35,637 nt of DNA, from contig SXOX01000267.1 of NCBI GenBank assembly GCA_005776585.1, forward strand, positions 1 through 35,637, written 5' to 3'. Of this stretch, positions 1 to 7,664 are shown one piece after another (position 1 is the first letter of the stretch; every line of letters starts with the position of its first letter). The stretch is from Pseudomonadota bacterium (GTDB lineage Bacteria; Myxococcota_A; UBA9042; GCA-2863065). The notes under the pieces were generated by a model that did not search any database, was not told where the DNA came from, and was given only the letters and a program-made list of their open reading frames with translations. The position numbers were made by a program, and so were the translations under genes.

Positions 1-6
1 CCCCCG

Positions 7-62
7 CCATCGGGGGGGCGGGGGTCGTCCCCCCCCATCGGGGGTGCGGGGGTCGTCCCCCG
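7..62. repeat. 28-bp GC-rich tandem repeat, two copies at window edge
   Basis: Two direct copies of a 28-bp unit lie at 7-34 and 35-62 and agree at 26 of 28 positions. Each begins CCATCGGGGG and ends GGTCGTCCCCC. Bases 1-6 match the tail of a further copy, so the array probably continues to the left of the window. Each unit contains a perfect small hairpin, GGGGG-TCGT-CCCCC (20-33 and 48-61). The array lies just past the stop codon of the DUF1385 gene, so it could act as a strong hairpin at the end of that transcript, but no U-tract follows. Confidence 0.8.
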
Positions 63-70
63 CAGAGACG

Positions 71-1126
71 CTAAGCGCTGAAAGCCGAAGCCAGCGCGTC
101 ATAGCTCGGGAAGGTCTGGACGTCATCGGCGTCGCGGCGATGCGTGTCCGTGCCCACCTCCTCCCGCCACAGCGTCATCTTGAGCGCCGCGAGCGCGACC
201 TCGAGCTGCGAGTCATCGGGCTCTTGCGTCGTGATCTTCTGGAGCATGAGCCCCGGCCAGACGAATGCGCGCACGAGCGGGTGGTTGGGCCGACGCGCCG
301 ACAGCTTCGTGGCCTCGTACGCCAGCCCGGCGATCGGGAACATGAGCGGGATCTTCACGAAGACCAACGCCAGGTGGTTGAGCCACTTGGTCTCCGAGAA
401 CAGCGGCAGGAAGGGCGTGACCATGGAGAAGACGAGGATGGAGGTCATCAAGACGATGAGCAGGAAGCTCGTCCCACAGCGGGGGTGGAGCCGCGTCTGA
501 GCGCGCGCGTTGTCCACGGTAAGGGCCAGGCCCTTCTCATAGGTGTAGATGCTCTTGTGCTCCGCGCCATGGTACTGGAAGACGCGGTGGATCTCCTTCA
601 TCCGGCTGATGCCCCAGAGGTAGCCGATGAAGATCGCCATCTTGATAACACCGTCAACGAGATGAAAGGCGACTGCCGTTCCACCCTGGAGGGCCAGACT
701 CCCAGTCGCCTTGCCGAAAAGCCAGGTGAGGAAGTGGGGCAGCGCGACGAACAAGCCCAGGCCGAAGGCCAGCGAGGTCACGATCGTGAGCGTGATGGCC
801 AGCGAGGTGGGCTCCTTTTCGGGCGTGGCGGGTGCCGTCGCGTCGGGCTTGACGCCCTCGTCCTCGAGCCCCGCGTGGCGGGCCGAGAACGACAGCGCCT
901 TGATGCCGTTGTGCATGGACTCGAAGAGGACGACGCCGCCGCGCAGGAACGGCCACCGCAGGAACCGCAGCTTCTCCCAGATGGAGACCCAGACGTCCTC
1001 CTTGACCACGATCTCCCCGGAGGGCTTGCGCACCGCGATGGCCAGGCAGCGTGGTGAGCGCATCATCACGCCTTCGAGGACGGCCTGGCCGCCGACGTCA
1101 CAGGGCTTTGTGGCCGCAAGGGACAT
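71..1126 (-). CDS. DUF1385 (YqhQ-like) multi-pass membrane protein
   Basis: A 351-residue protein of the DUF1385 family; its biochemical role is not established. Family signatures seen are the N-terminal G-G-Q-A-V-x-E-G-V-M-M-R segment and the central Y-H-G-A-E-H-K stretch, followed by the H-P-R-C-G-T-S-F-L motif that leads into a membrane helix. About four hydrophobic segments can be read: two around the middle, one after the HPRCGTSF motif and one near the C-terminus. The start at 1126 was chosen over the longer frame (1219) because AAAGGAG lies a few bases upstream of the ATG and the conserved family N-terminus begins there. It lies 110 bp downstream of the LeuA-domain-like gene on the same strand and may be co-transcribed. 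The family call is secure; the function is unknown. Confidence 0.9.
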   Translation of the reverse strand: MSLAATKPCDVGGQAVLEGVMMRSPRCLAIAVRKPSGEIVVKEDVWVSIWEKLRFLRWPFLRGGVVLFESMHNGIKALSFSARHAGLEDEGVKPDATAPATPEKEPTSLAITLTIVTSLAFGLGLFVALPHFLTWLFGKATGSLALQGGTAVAFHLVDGVIKMAIFIGYLWGISRMKEIHRVFQYHGAEHKSIYTYEKGLALTVDNARAQTRLHPRCGTSFLLIVLMTSILVFSMVTPFLPLFSETKWLNHLALVFVKIPLMFPIAGLAYEATKLSARRPNHPLVRAFVWPGLMLQKITTQEPDDSQLEVALAALKMTLWREEVGTDTHRRDADDVQTFPSYDALASAFSA

Positions 1127-1236
1127 GGTCGGGCTCCTTTCAACCGGTGGACCACTCGCCGGGCGCACTGCGCGCAACCGGAGGGGCGAAAGAGTAGGAC
1201 GGGGCGAGGCGCCCGCCAAGGGAAACCGACGCGGGC

Positions 1237-1851
1237 TCAGTGGCTCCGGTCGAGATCGGCGCGGATCTGTTCAATCGTCTCGCTGTACGACGTATTTTTC
1301 ACAAGCTGCGCCATCAGGCTCGTGTACCGCGAGACGAGATCTTGACGGTTCTGCTCGCGGCTGGCTTTGAGCGCCCGGTAGACTTCGATGAAGGCGCGCT
1401 CGCTGTTGACGAAGTACTCGCATGCCCGAAGGGTGGCCTCGAGCCCGGAGCGCGTCACCGAGCGTGACTCGGCGGTGAACTCGAAGTGGGAGCCCTGCGA
1501 GTTGCGGATTCCGAGGACGACCTCGGCGGGCGCGTCCGTGCGATTTTGGGCGCGGCCACCGCCGATCTTGCCGGTCACCATGAACTTATCAATGGCAATC
1601 GTTTGAAGCGACGGGTACTCCTGCGACATCCGCGCGAGGACGCCGTGGAAGAACGCGTCGATGAGCCCGACGCCCTTGCCCTCGATCGCAAACTCCTCGC
1701 CGCTGGTCTTGTCCTTGACGCGGCAGGTGAGGCGGGTCTCTTCTCGGGAGAAGTCCTCGTGCGCGTCATAGGCGACGACCGTGAGCTTGACGAGCCGATC
1801 GCCCAGGATTTCGCCCATCATCGCCGACATTCGGTCTTGCTCGTGAATCAT
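1237..1851 (-). CDS. Stand-alone LeuA-type allosteric/regulatory-domain protein
   Basis: A 204-residue protein resembling the C-terminal regulatory (leucine-binding, dimerisation) domain of 2-isopropylmalate synthase, with no catalytic TIM barrel. Residues about 45-160 show the pattern of that domain: a beta strand, then G-K-G-V-G-L-I-D-A-F-F near the start of a helix, a second strand pair carrying A-E-V-V-L-G-I, and a helix with A-T-L-R-A-C-E-Y-F-V-N-S. The last 45 residues are helical and charged. A strong site, AGGAGTGAGCAC, precedes the ATG. The neighbouring DUF1385 gene gives no leucine-pathway context, and no leuABCD genes are visible. Either it senses a small ligand (inference) or the fold has been recruited for another job. 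Confidence is good for the domain and low for the role. Confidence 0.7.
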   Translation of the reverse strand: MIHEQDRMSAMMGEILGDRLVKLTVVAYDAHEDFSREETRLTCRVKDKTSGEEFAIEGKGVGLIDAFFHGVLARMSQEYPSLQTIAIDKFMVTGKIGGGRAQNRTDAPAEVVLGIRNSQGSHFEFTAESRSVTRSGLEATLRACEYFVNSERAFIEVYRALKASREQNRQDLVSRYTSLMAQLVKNTSYSETIEQIRADLDRSH

Positions 1852-1978
1852 GTGCTCACTCCTGTCGCCGGTTCAACGGATTCACCGACCGGCAAAGTCC
1901 CACATCGCGTGTTCGTCGGTGCCGGCCAACCGGTTACCGACGGGTCCGGACGAACCCTTCGGCCGCTGGCACCCTCAG

Positions 1979-2007
1979 AATGTTGGACCCCAATGGCAGC
2001 ACGTCAA
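1979..2007 (-). promoter_or_regulatory. Possible sigma70-like promoter for the LeuA-domain gene
   Basis: On the minus strand TTGACG (2007-2002) is followed after 17 bp by AACATT (1984-1979), about 125 bp upstream of the ATG at 1851. The -10 match is weak. The rest of the divergent gap 1852-2102 shows only scattered short GC-rich inverted repeats. Confidence 0.3.
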
Positions 2008-2102
2008 GAACGCGACCGCTCGAACCTCTGCGGTCGCGGAAACGCGCGCGGCGTCGAGCGCCGTGGTTGCGCGGAGTTGGGCGCAGCCGGCAGAATCGGC
2101 GC

Positions 2103-5100
2103 GTGGCACCTTCCGTCAAGCACCGCGCGACCCATCGAGGCGTGCCTCCGTTCCTGAGGGCGGCGGTGTCGATCGCGCTCTGGGCGGCCGCGGGATGCAG
2201 CAAGGCGCCCTCGGGCGTTGGTGCGAGCTGCGCGACCGACGAGACGTGCGAGAGCGCGCTCTGCTTCATGGGTCGCTGCACAGCGTCCGACTCCGATGTC
2301 GACGGGGACGGTCTCTCCATCGCGCGCGAGCTGCGTCTGGGGACCAATCCGCTCGATCCCGACTCGGACCGCGACGGCCGACCGGACGGCCTGGAGGTGG
2401 GCGCGGGGGACCTCCCCCTCGATACGGACGGCGACGGCAACATCGACGCGCTCGAGTCGGGCATCGCGTCCAGCGGCGGAGGCTGCCTGCCCGATGAGCA
2501 CGACCCCTCCGACGGCAAGGCGACCCTTGCGGCGCACCTGGCGCAGCGCGGCTGCTCGACTCTCGGGGTCTGCGCCACGACGACGACGGCGACGTGCGTC
2601 TTGGGCCATGTGGCGTGCCTCGTCTCGGACAGCCGCTACGAGGCCGGCACCGAGACGCGCTGCGATGGGCTCGACAACGACTGCGACGGGCTGACCGATG
2701 AGGCGCTCGCTTGGCGCGGGCTGTCGCTTGGTGAAGCCTGTCAGGCGGACGGCGTCTGTGGCCTCGGGCACGTCGAATGCGACGCGAGCCTGGGCACAAC
2801 GCAGTGCTCGACCGCGCCCGGAGGCAGCCACAGCGCCGCGAGCCCCGAGCGCTGCAACGGCCTCGACGACGACTGTGACGGTGACACGGACGAAGACCTC
2901 CGCCTCGGAATGGACTCCGCGGGGCAAGCGCTAGGCGCCCCGTGTACGAGCGCCGGCGTGTGCGGCGTCGGACGCGTCGAGTGCGGGAAGGGCACCTCGG
3001 ACATACCGGTCTGCTCGGCGGACCCCGCGGGAAGCGCCTACGTCGGCGTACCGGAGCTGTGCAACCAGCTCGACGACGACTGCGACGGGCAGACCGACGA
3101 GGACTTCACGTTCACCGACGCCGCAGGAACCCTTTACGCGATCGGCGCTTCCTGCGGCGTCGGGCGCTGCCAGGGCGGGAAGGTCCTCTGCGCGGACACG
3201 TTGCTGTCAGCGACGTGCTCGAGCCCGCTGAGTCCGCTTCCAGACGAGCTGTGCAACGGGGAGGACGACGACTGTGACGGGACCGTGGACGACCCGCCCA
3301 TTGCTCCCGTGGCGGGCACTTGTCCAACGGCCGGTGTCTGCGCCTCGGCCGGCGTCCTGGTCGCGGCCTGCAAGGACGGCGCCTGGACGTGCGTCGCGGC
3401 ACCCAACGGAGACTACGAGGCGGTCAGCGAGACCCGGTGCGACGGAAAGGACAACGACTGCGATGGCGCAACTGACGAGAGCGCGTCGTACTTCGATCCA
3501 CTGGCGGGCACCGCGAACGGGGTCGGGACCCCGTGTGGGACCGGCGTCTGCGCAGGCGGCCACGTCGTGTGCTCTCTCGACGGCAAGGGCGCGCTGTGCT
3601 CGACCGCGCAGCTTGCCGGCGACGAGTCGTGCAATGGCCAGGACGACGACTGCGACGGGACCTCGGACGAGGAGCTCCAGTGGTCGGGGCTCGCGCTCGG
3701 GGCGCCGTGCGATGGCGTCGGCGCCTGCGGCAAGGGCACCGTGGTCTGCGCGACGACCGGAGTCGCCACCTGCTCGACCAACGCGGACGCTCCAGGAAGC
3801 CAGGCGGTCAAGGAGACCTGCAACGGCCAGGACGATGACTGCGACGGCCTGACCGACGAGTCCACCGAGGTGCTGCTCGACGTCGCGGCGTGCCTCGGGC
3901 CCGGCGTCTGTCAGAACGCAGGCGGGGTCCCAAAAGCGTGCACCGATGGCGTGCTGACGTGCGATCGCTCCGCGGTCAGCGGCTACGAGCCCGGGACCGA
4001 GACGACCTGCGACGGCAAGGACAACGACTGCGACCAACTCATCGATGAGGGGCTCCCGAAGAAGCCGACGAAGGCTTGGAACCTCGTCTCCGCCGGCTCG
4101 CCGCCGCCGCGGCTCGAGACCGTCGCAGCCTACGATCCGGCGAGCGGGACCGTCATCGTGACCGGCGGACGCACGCTGGAGGGCCCGCTCGACCAGCCCG
4201 CGTTGCTTGGAGACACGTGGCAGCTGCGGACCGACTCAGGCACCTGGGACGCCAAGGGCGGCAAGGTCACCCCGGTGCGCGGTGGCGCGACGCTCATCGC
4301 CGATCCCCCAGGCGAGCGCCTCGTGCTCTTTGGCGGAACGGCGGCCCCGAATGGGGAGCCACCCAGCCCGACCGCGGAGATCGTCACCTTGACGGTCGGC
4401 GAGTGGACCTGGACGCCCATGCCCACGCTGGGCAAGGTCGCACCTCGGAGCGATCACGCGGCCGTCTTCGATCCCACCAATCGGTGGATGTGGGTCATCG
4501 GCGGCACGGGCTCGGGTCCGGGCTCCGCGGTCGCCGCGCTGGATCTCGCGAGCGGCCAGTGGCTACCGTCGCTGCCGCAAGGGCCCGGTTGGCGCCACGC
4601 ACCGGCAGCTGCATTCGTCCCGGCGGAGGGGAGCAGCCCCGCACGCATCGTCGTGTTCGGCGGTCGCTCCGGGGTGGATGGCACGACGCTCGGGGACACG
4701 TGGCTCCTCGCGCTCGGCGCCTCGGGTTGGACGCCCCACGCGCAGCCGTTGTCCCCTCCCCCGCGCAGCGAGCATCGCATGGTGAGCGGCAAGACCGGGG
4801 TCTGGATGTTCGGCGGCGTCGACGGCAAGGGCCAGGTGCTCGGCGACCTCTGGCGCTTCGATCCGTCCGCGCTCACCTGGGAGCCGCTGCCACTCCCTCC
4901 CGGCTCGCCCGCGGCCCGTCGCTCTCCCGGCCTCGTCCGCACCGACGCCGGCGTGCTCCTGCTCGGCGGCGCCAGTCAGACGGACGCGCTCTCCGACGCC
5001 TGGTGGCTCTCCGAGGGCACGACACCGAGCTTCGTGCCGCTCGCGAGTGCCTTGGTGACGCCTCGCCTGGAGGCGCTGATCGCAGGCTCCTGGGCTGCCC

Positions 5101-5927
5101 GGCTCTGGGTCTACGGCGGAGTGCGACGGGACCTGAGCGCGCCCGTGCCGCTCGGCGACGCGTGGGTTCGCGACGCGACGACCGGAGGCGGCTTCGGGCT
5201 GGTCTCCAGCGCTGGGCCCGCGCGCCTCGATCCGGCGCTCGCCTTCGACGCCGCTGGCGACCGCGTCCTGGTCCATGGTGGCCGAACCGCGGCGGGTGCG
5301 CCGCCAACCTCGACGCTGCATTGGCTCCAGGGGTCGACCTGGACGACCGTGGAGACCTCGGTCGCGCTCGTCGAGCACGCCAGCGCCTGGGATCCCATCT
5401 CTGCACGCGTGATCGTCCACGGCGGCGTCGGAGCCGACGACACTCCGCGGCTCGACACGTGGTCGCTCAGCACGGCGGGGGCCGTCGAGAAGCTCACGCT
5501 CACGAGCGGCGCGCCGGTCCCGAGGCGCGGAGGAGTCGCCATACACGATTCCACGGGACCACGCCTCATCCTTGTCGGAGGCGAGGGCAGCGGCGGGGCG
5601 ATCGCGACGCTTTCATTGGACGAGCGCGTCTACGAGACTGTCGTGACGATTCCCGCGCTGGCGACACGCCGACCCGTCACCGCCTACGAGCCCGCGAGTG
5701 GCCGGCTTCTCGTGGGAGTCGCGGGCCCGCCCGCGCAGTTCTGGTTGGTCGACCTGGTCGCCAAGTCGGCCCAACCGCAGCCGTTTTTTGCGCTTCCGAA
5801 CGCGCTCGCAGGCACCGCGACGCTCTACGACTCCGCAATGGGGATGGCCTTGACCTTCGGCGGCTCCGACGCCTCCGCGCACGGCCGCAACGTCCTGTGG
5901 TCGCTCGACTGGTCGTGCGCGCCCTAG
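2103..5927 (+). CDS. Large MopE-motif and kelch-propeller lipoprotein
   Basis: About 1274 residues, predicted to be an exported lipoprotein. The frame is open from an ATG at 1980, but the GTG at 2103 gives a basic n-region, a hydrophobic stretch and a lipobox A-A-G-C (Cys32). A GTG at 2142 is also possible, and neither has a good ribosome site. Residues about 60-120 hold D-x-D-x-D-G-D-G type calcium loops (thrombospondin-3-like). Eight copies of the MopE-type motif C-D/N-G-x-D-N/D-D-C-D-G-x-x-D-E follow, from about 187 to 649, spaced by Cys-rich segments containing G-x-C-x-x-G-x-V-x-C. The rest, to the C-terminus, is a kelch-like region with roughly ten G-G blades, several carrying L-G-D-x-W. 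Such proteins are common in Myxococcota. Probably Ca-stabilised and surface or periplasmic; the ligand is unknown. It ends 5 bp before the convergent neighbour. Confidence 0.85.
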   Translation: MAPSVKHRATHRGVPPFLRAAVSIALWAAAGCSKAPSGVGASCATDETCESALCFMGRCTASDSDVDGDGLSIARELRLGTNPLDPDSDRDGRPDGLEVGAGDLPLDTDGDGNIDALESGIASSGGGCLPDEHDPSDGKATLAAHLAQRGCSTLGVCATTTTATCVLGHVACLVSDSRYEAGTETRCDGLDNDCDGLTDEALAWRGLSLGEACQADGVCGLGHVECDASLGTTQCSTAPGGSHSAASPERCNGLDDDCDGDTDEDLRLGMDSAGQALGAPCTSAGVCGVGRVECGKGTSDIPVCSADPAGSAYVGVPELCNQLDDDCDGQTDEDFTFTDAAGTLYAIGASCGVGRCQGGKVLCADTLLSATCSSPLSPLPDELCNGEDDDCDGTVDDPPIAPVAGTCPTAGVCASAGVLVAACKDGAWTCVAAPNGDYEAVSETRCDGKDNDCDGATDESASYFDPLAGTANGVGTPCGTGVCAGGHVVCSLDGKGALCSTAQLAGDESCNGQDDDCDGTSDEELQWSGLALGAPCDGVGACGKGTVVCATTGVATCSTNADAPGSQAVKETCNGQDDDCDGLTDESTEVLLDVAACLGPGVCQNAGGVPKACTDGVLTCDRSAVSGYEPGTETTCDGKDNDCDQLIDEGLPKKPTKAWNLVSAGSPPPRLETVAAYDPASGTVIVTGGRTLEGPLDQPALLGDTWQLRTDSGTWDAKGGKVTPVRGGATLIADPPGERLVLFGGTAAPNGEPPSPTAEIVTLTVGEWTWTPMPTLGKVAPRSDHAAVFDPTNRWMWVIGGTGSGPGSAVAALDLASGQWLPSLPQGPGWRHAPAAAFVPAEGSSPARIVVFGGRSGVDGTTLGDTWLLALGASGWTPHAQPLSPPPRSEHRMVSGKTGVWMFGGVDGKGQVLGDLWRFDPSALTWEPLPLPPGSPAARRSPGLVRTDAGVLLLGGASQTDALSDAWWLSEGTTPSFVPLASALVTPRLEALIAGSWAARLWVYGGVRRDLSAPVPLGDAWVRDATTGGGFGLVSSAGPARLDPALAFDAAGDRVLVHGGRTAAGAPPTSTLHWLQGSTWTTVETSVALVEHASAWDPISARVIVHGGVGADDTPRLDTWSLSTAGAVEKLTLTSGAPVPRRGGVAIHDSTGPRLILVGGEGSGGAIATLSLDERVYETVVTIPALATRRPVTAYEPASGRLLVGVAGPPAQFWLVDLVAKSAQPQPFFALPNALAGTATLYDSAMGMALTFGGSDASAHGRNVLWSLDWSCAP

Positions 5928-5932
5928 GCGGG

Positions 5933-6475
5933 CTAGCCGCGTTGGGCGTGCTGGCGCGCAAAGGCGGTCAGCGACTCGGAGATCTCGCCCTGGACGTCCT
6001 GCGGCTCCAAGAAGCCGATCTCGACCGCCAGGTCTGCGTAGCGTGTGGCGACGATGGCCTTCTGGAACTCGCCGAGCCACAGGTCGATGAGCTGGCGCGG
6101 GACCAGCTTGAGCGACGATCTCCCAGGCAAGGCCGTCGCAAACGACGTGCACTCGAGGCGCATGAGGGTGCGCAGCATCCGGCTGGCGACCTCCTTGAAC
6201 CGGGTGCTGCCGTACTTGTCGCGATCGCCAAGCCCAAAGACGACGATCTTGCGAAACGGCAGCCGTAGCGCCTGCGGGTAGAGCAGCTGCTCGCCCCACG
6301 CGCCGGTGAGGCGACCATCGAGCATGAGCCGAGAGAACGTCCCGTTGAGGCGCCAGTCGACGAGCCCGCCGACACCGCGCAGCGGCCTCTCGTCGGCGAA
6401 GTGCGACAGCACGAGCGTATCGTAGGTCACCTCATCGAGGCGCGGCAGCGTGGGCGTGACGACCTTGAACAGCAT
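5933..6475 (-). CDS. Stand-alone leucyl-aminopeptidase N-terminal-domain-like protein
   Basis: A 180-residue protein resembling the non-catalytic N-terminal domain of M17 leucyl aminopeptidases (PepA). Visible features are L-x-L-S-H-F-A-D-E-R-P-L-R-G-V at the start, a central W-R-L-N-G-x-F-S-R-L segment, and the strand K-I-V-V-F-G-L-G-D that corresponds to the M17 N-domain vVGLGk strand. The zinc-binding catalytic domain (N-T-D-A-E-G-R-L) is absent. It starts 15 bp downstream of nusB, so it is probably the last gene of a ribH-nusB-orf operon. Its function is unknown; a regulatory or macrodomain-like binding role is possible because the M17 N-domain has a macro-like fold (family knowledge). 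Confidence 0.7.
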   Translation of the reverse strand: MLFKVVTPTLPRLDEVTYDTLVLSHFADERPLRGVGGLVDWRLNGTFSRLMLDGRLTGAWGEQLLYPQALRLPFRKIVVFGLGDRDKYGSTRFKEVASRMLRTLMRLECTSFATALPGRSSLKLVPRQLIDLWLGEFQKAIVATRYADLAVEIGFLEPQDVQGEISESLTAFARQHAQRG

Positions 6476-6490
6476 GGCCTTGCGTGCGCC

Positions 6491-6931
6491 TCAGCCGCCG
6501 TCCGGCGTCGCCAGCGAGGCGATCTTGTCCAGGATCCCGTTGATGAACGAGCTCGAGTCCTCGCTGCCGTAGCGCTTGGCGATCTCGATGGCCTCGTTGA
6601 GGCTCACCTTGCGCGGGATGTCGCTCATGTACTTCAGCTCGTAGGTGGCCATGCGCAGGATGTTGCGATCGACGACGGCCATGCGCTCGAGCTTCCAGTT
6701 CGTCGAGGCCGATTGGATGAGCAGGTCGATCTCGTCTTCCTTCTCACGCACGCCGCGGACGAGGCGTTCGGCGAACTCGTGGACCTCATCGCTCTGGGAG
6801 GTCTCGTCTGGAAACGACGTCCAGTATTCGCCGAACGCGCGATCGGTGTCCAAGCCCTCGTTCTGGACGTTGAACTCGAGGTCGTAGAGGAGCTGAAGCG
6901 CGCACTCCCGAGCCTTGCGTCGATTGCCCAT
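6491..6931 (-). CDS. nusB: Transcription antitermination factor NusB
   Basis: A 146-residue NusB, which binds boxA RNA together with NusE (S10) in rRNA antitermination complexes. The N-terminal [13 protein letters not shown] segment is typical. The C-terminal half carries the family hallmarks [23 protein letters not shown] and [12 protein letters not shown]. The start at 6931 gives the normal NusB length and lies one base after the ribH stop (TAG-C-ATG), which implies translational coupling. ribH-nusB is a widely conserved gene order. The longer open frame (to 7078) only adds sequence that runs through ribH. Confidence 0.97.
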   Translation of the reverse strand: MGNRRKARECALQLLYDLEFNVQNEGLDTDRAFGEYWTSFPDETSQSDEVHEFAERLVRGVREKEDEIDLLIQSASTNWKLERMAVVDRNILRMATYELKYMSDIPRKVSLNEAIEIAKRYGSEDSSSFINGILDKIASLATPDGG

Positions 6932-6932
6932 G

Positions 6933-7418
6933 CTAGCGCTGAGCGCCCAAGGCCCGGAGCCGGCGCAGCACGTCGACCATCTCGATGACCGATACGGCCG
7001 CCTCGGCCCCCTTGTTGCCTGCCTTGGTGCCGGCCCGCTCGATGGCCTGCTCGATGGAGTCGGTCGTGAGCACGCCAAAGCCGACAGGCACGCCCGTCGC
7101 CAGCGCGATCTGAGCGACGCCCTTCGCCGCCTCGCCCGCCACGTAGTCGAAGTGCGGCGTGGCGCCGCGAATGACCGCGCCCAGCGCCACGACGGCGTCG
7201 ACGGCGCCCGACTCCGCCAGCACCTTCACCGCCAAGGGGAGCTCGAAGGCACCCGGGACGCGAACGATCCGCGCGCCCTCGACGTCGCCACCGTGTCGCC
7301 GAATGGCGTCGAGCGCGCCTTGGAGCAGCGGCTCGGTGAGGAAGCCATTGAAGCGACTCACGACCAGACCGAAGCGCATCCCCGCGGCGCTCAGCATGCC
7401 TTCGATTTCAATGGACAT
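6933..7418 (-). CDS. ribH: 6,7-dimethyl-8-ribityllumazine synthase
   Basis: A 161-residue lumazine synthase. It condenses 5-amino-6-ribitylaminouracil with 3,4-dihydroxy-2-butanone 4-phosphate in the penultimate step of riboflavin synthesis. It shows the substrate-binding segments [13 protein letters not shown] and G-A-V-I-R-G-x-T-P-H-F-D-Y-V, which includes the catalytic-region histidine, followed by P-V-G-F-G-V-L-T-T and the A-G-x-K-A-G-N-K-G motif near the C-terminus. A GGAG lies about 8 bp upstream of the ATG. It is the first gene of the ribH-nusB unit. No FMN riboswitch is visible upstream, and no other rib gene is in the window. Confidence 0.97.
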   Translation of the reverse strand: MSIEIEGMLSAAGMRFGLVVSRFNGFLTEPLLQGALDAIRRHGGDVEGARIVRVPGAFELPLAVKVLAESGAVDAVVALGAVIRGATPHFDYVAGEAAKGVAQIALATGVPVGFGVLTTDSIEQAIERAGTKAGNKGAEAAVSVIEMVDVLRRLRALGAQR

Positions 7419-7594
7419 CGGCTACGCTCCATCCCGGGACGCTCGCGAACCAAGCGCAGTCCTCGGGGCGTGGCATCTTAGCCACGGATGCGGCCACGTC
7501 AACCGTTTTCGCCGCGCGCGACCGAGCCGGCCGTGCCACCCGCGAAGCCGCGAAAGATCGCGCCAAACCATTGAAACCATTATAAGTCTTTTTG

Positions 7595-7624
7595 TTGACT
7601 TGCCTGAAAAGCCAGGTATATAGT
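7595..7624 (+). promoter_or_regulatory. Sigma70-like promoter upstream of GT2 gene
   Basis: TTGACT at 7595-7600 is followed after 16 bp by TATATA (7617-7622), or after 18 bp by TATAGT (7619-7624). It sits in a stretch that is unusually AT-rich for this DNA (about 7565-7625), 40-70 bp before the GTG start at 7665. The rest of the 246-bp divergent gap to ribH shows no clear second promoter. Confidence 0.65.
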
Positions 7625-7664
7625 CAGCCGCCTTTTTGACCGGGCAAAGGATCATAGGGACATA

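Noticed and set aside
4076-6268. 730-codon plus-strand frame overlapping the kelch gene
   Set aside because: It is rich in Arg/Ala/Gly, has no motif, runs through the antisense of the M17-N-like gene, and lies out of frame with the well-supported kelch repeats.
7419-7594. FMN riboswitch before ribH
   Set aside because: None of the conserved FMN-element blocks is present on the minus strand upstream of ribH.
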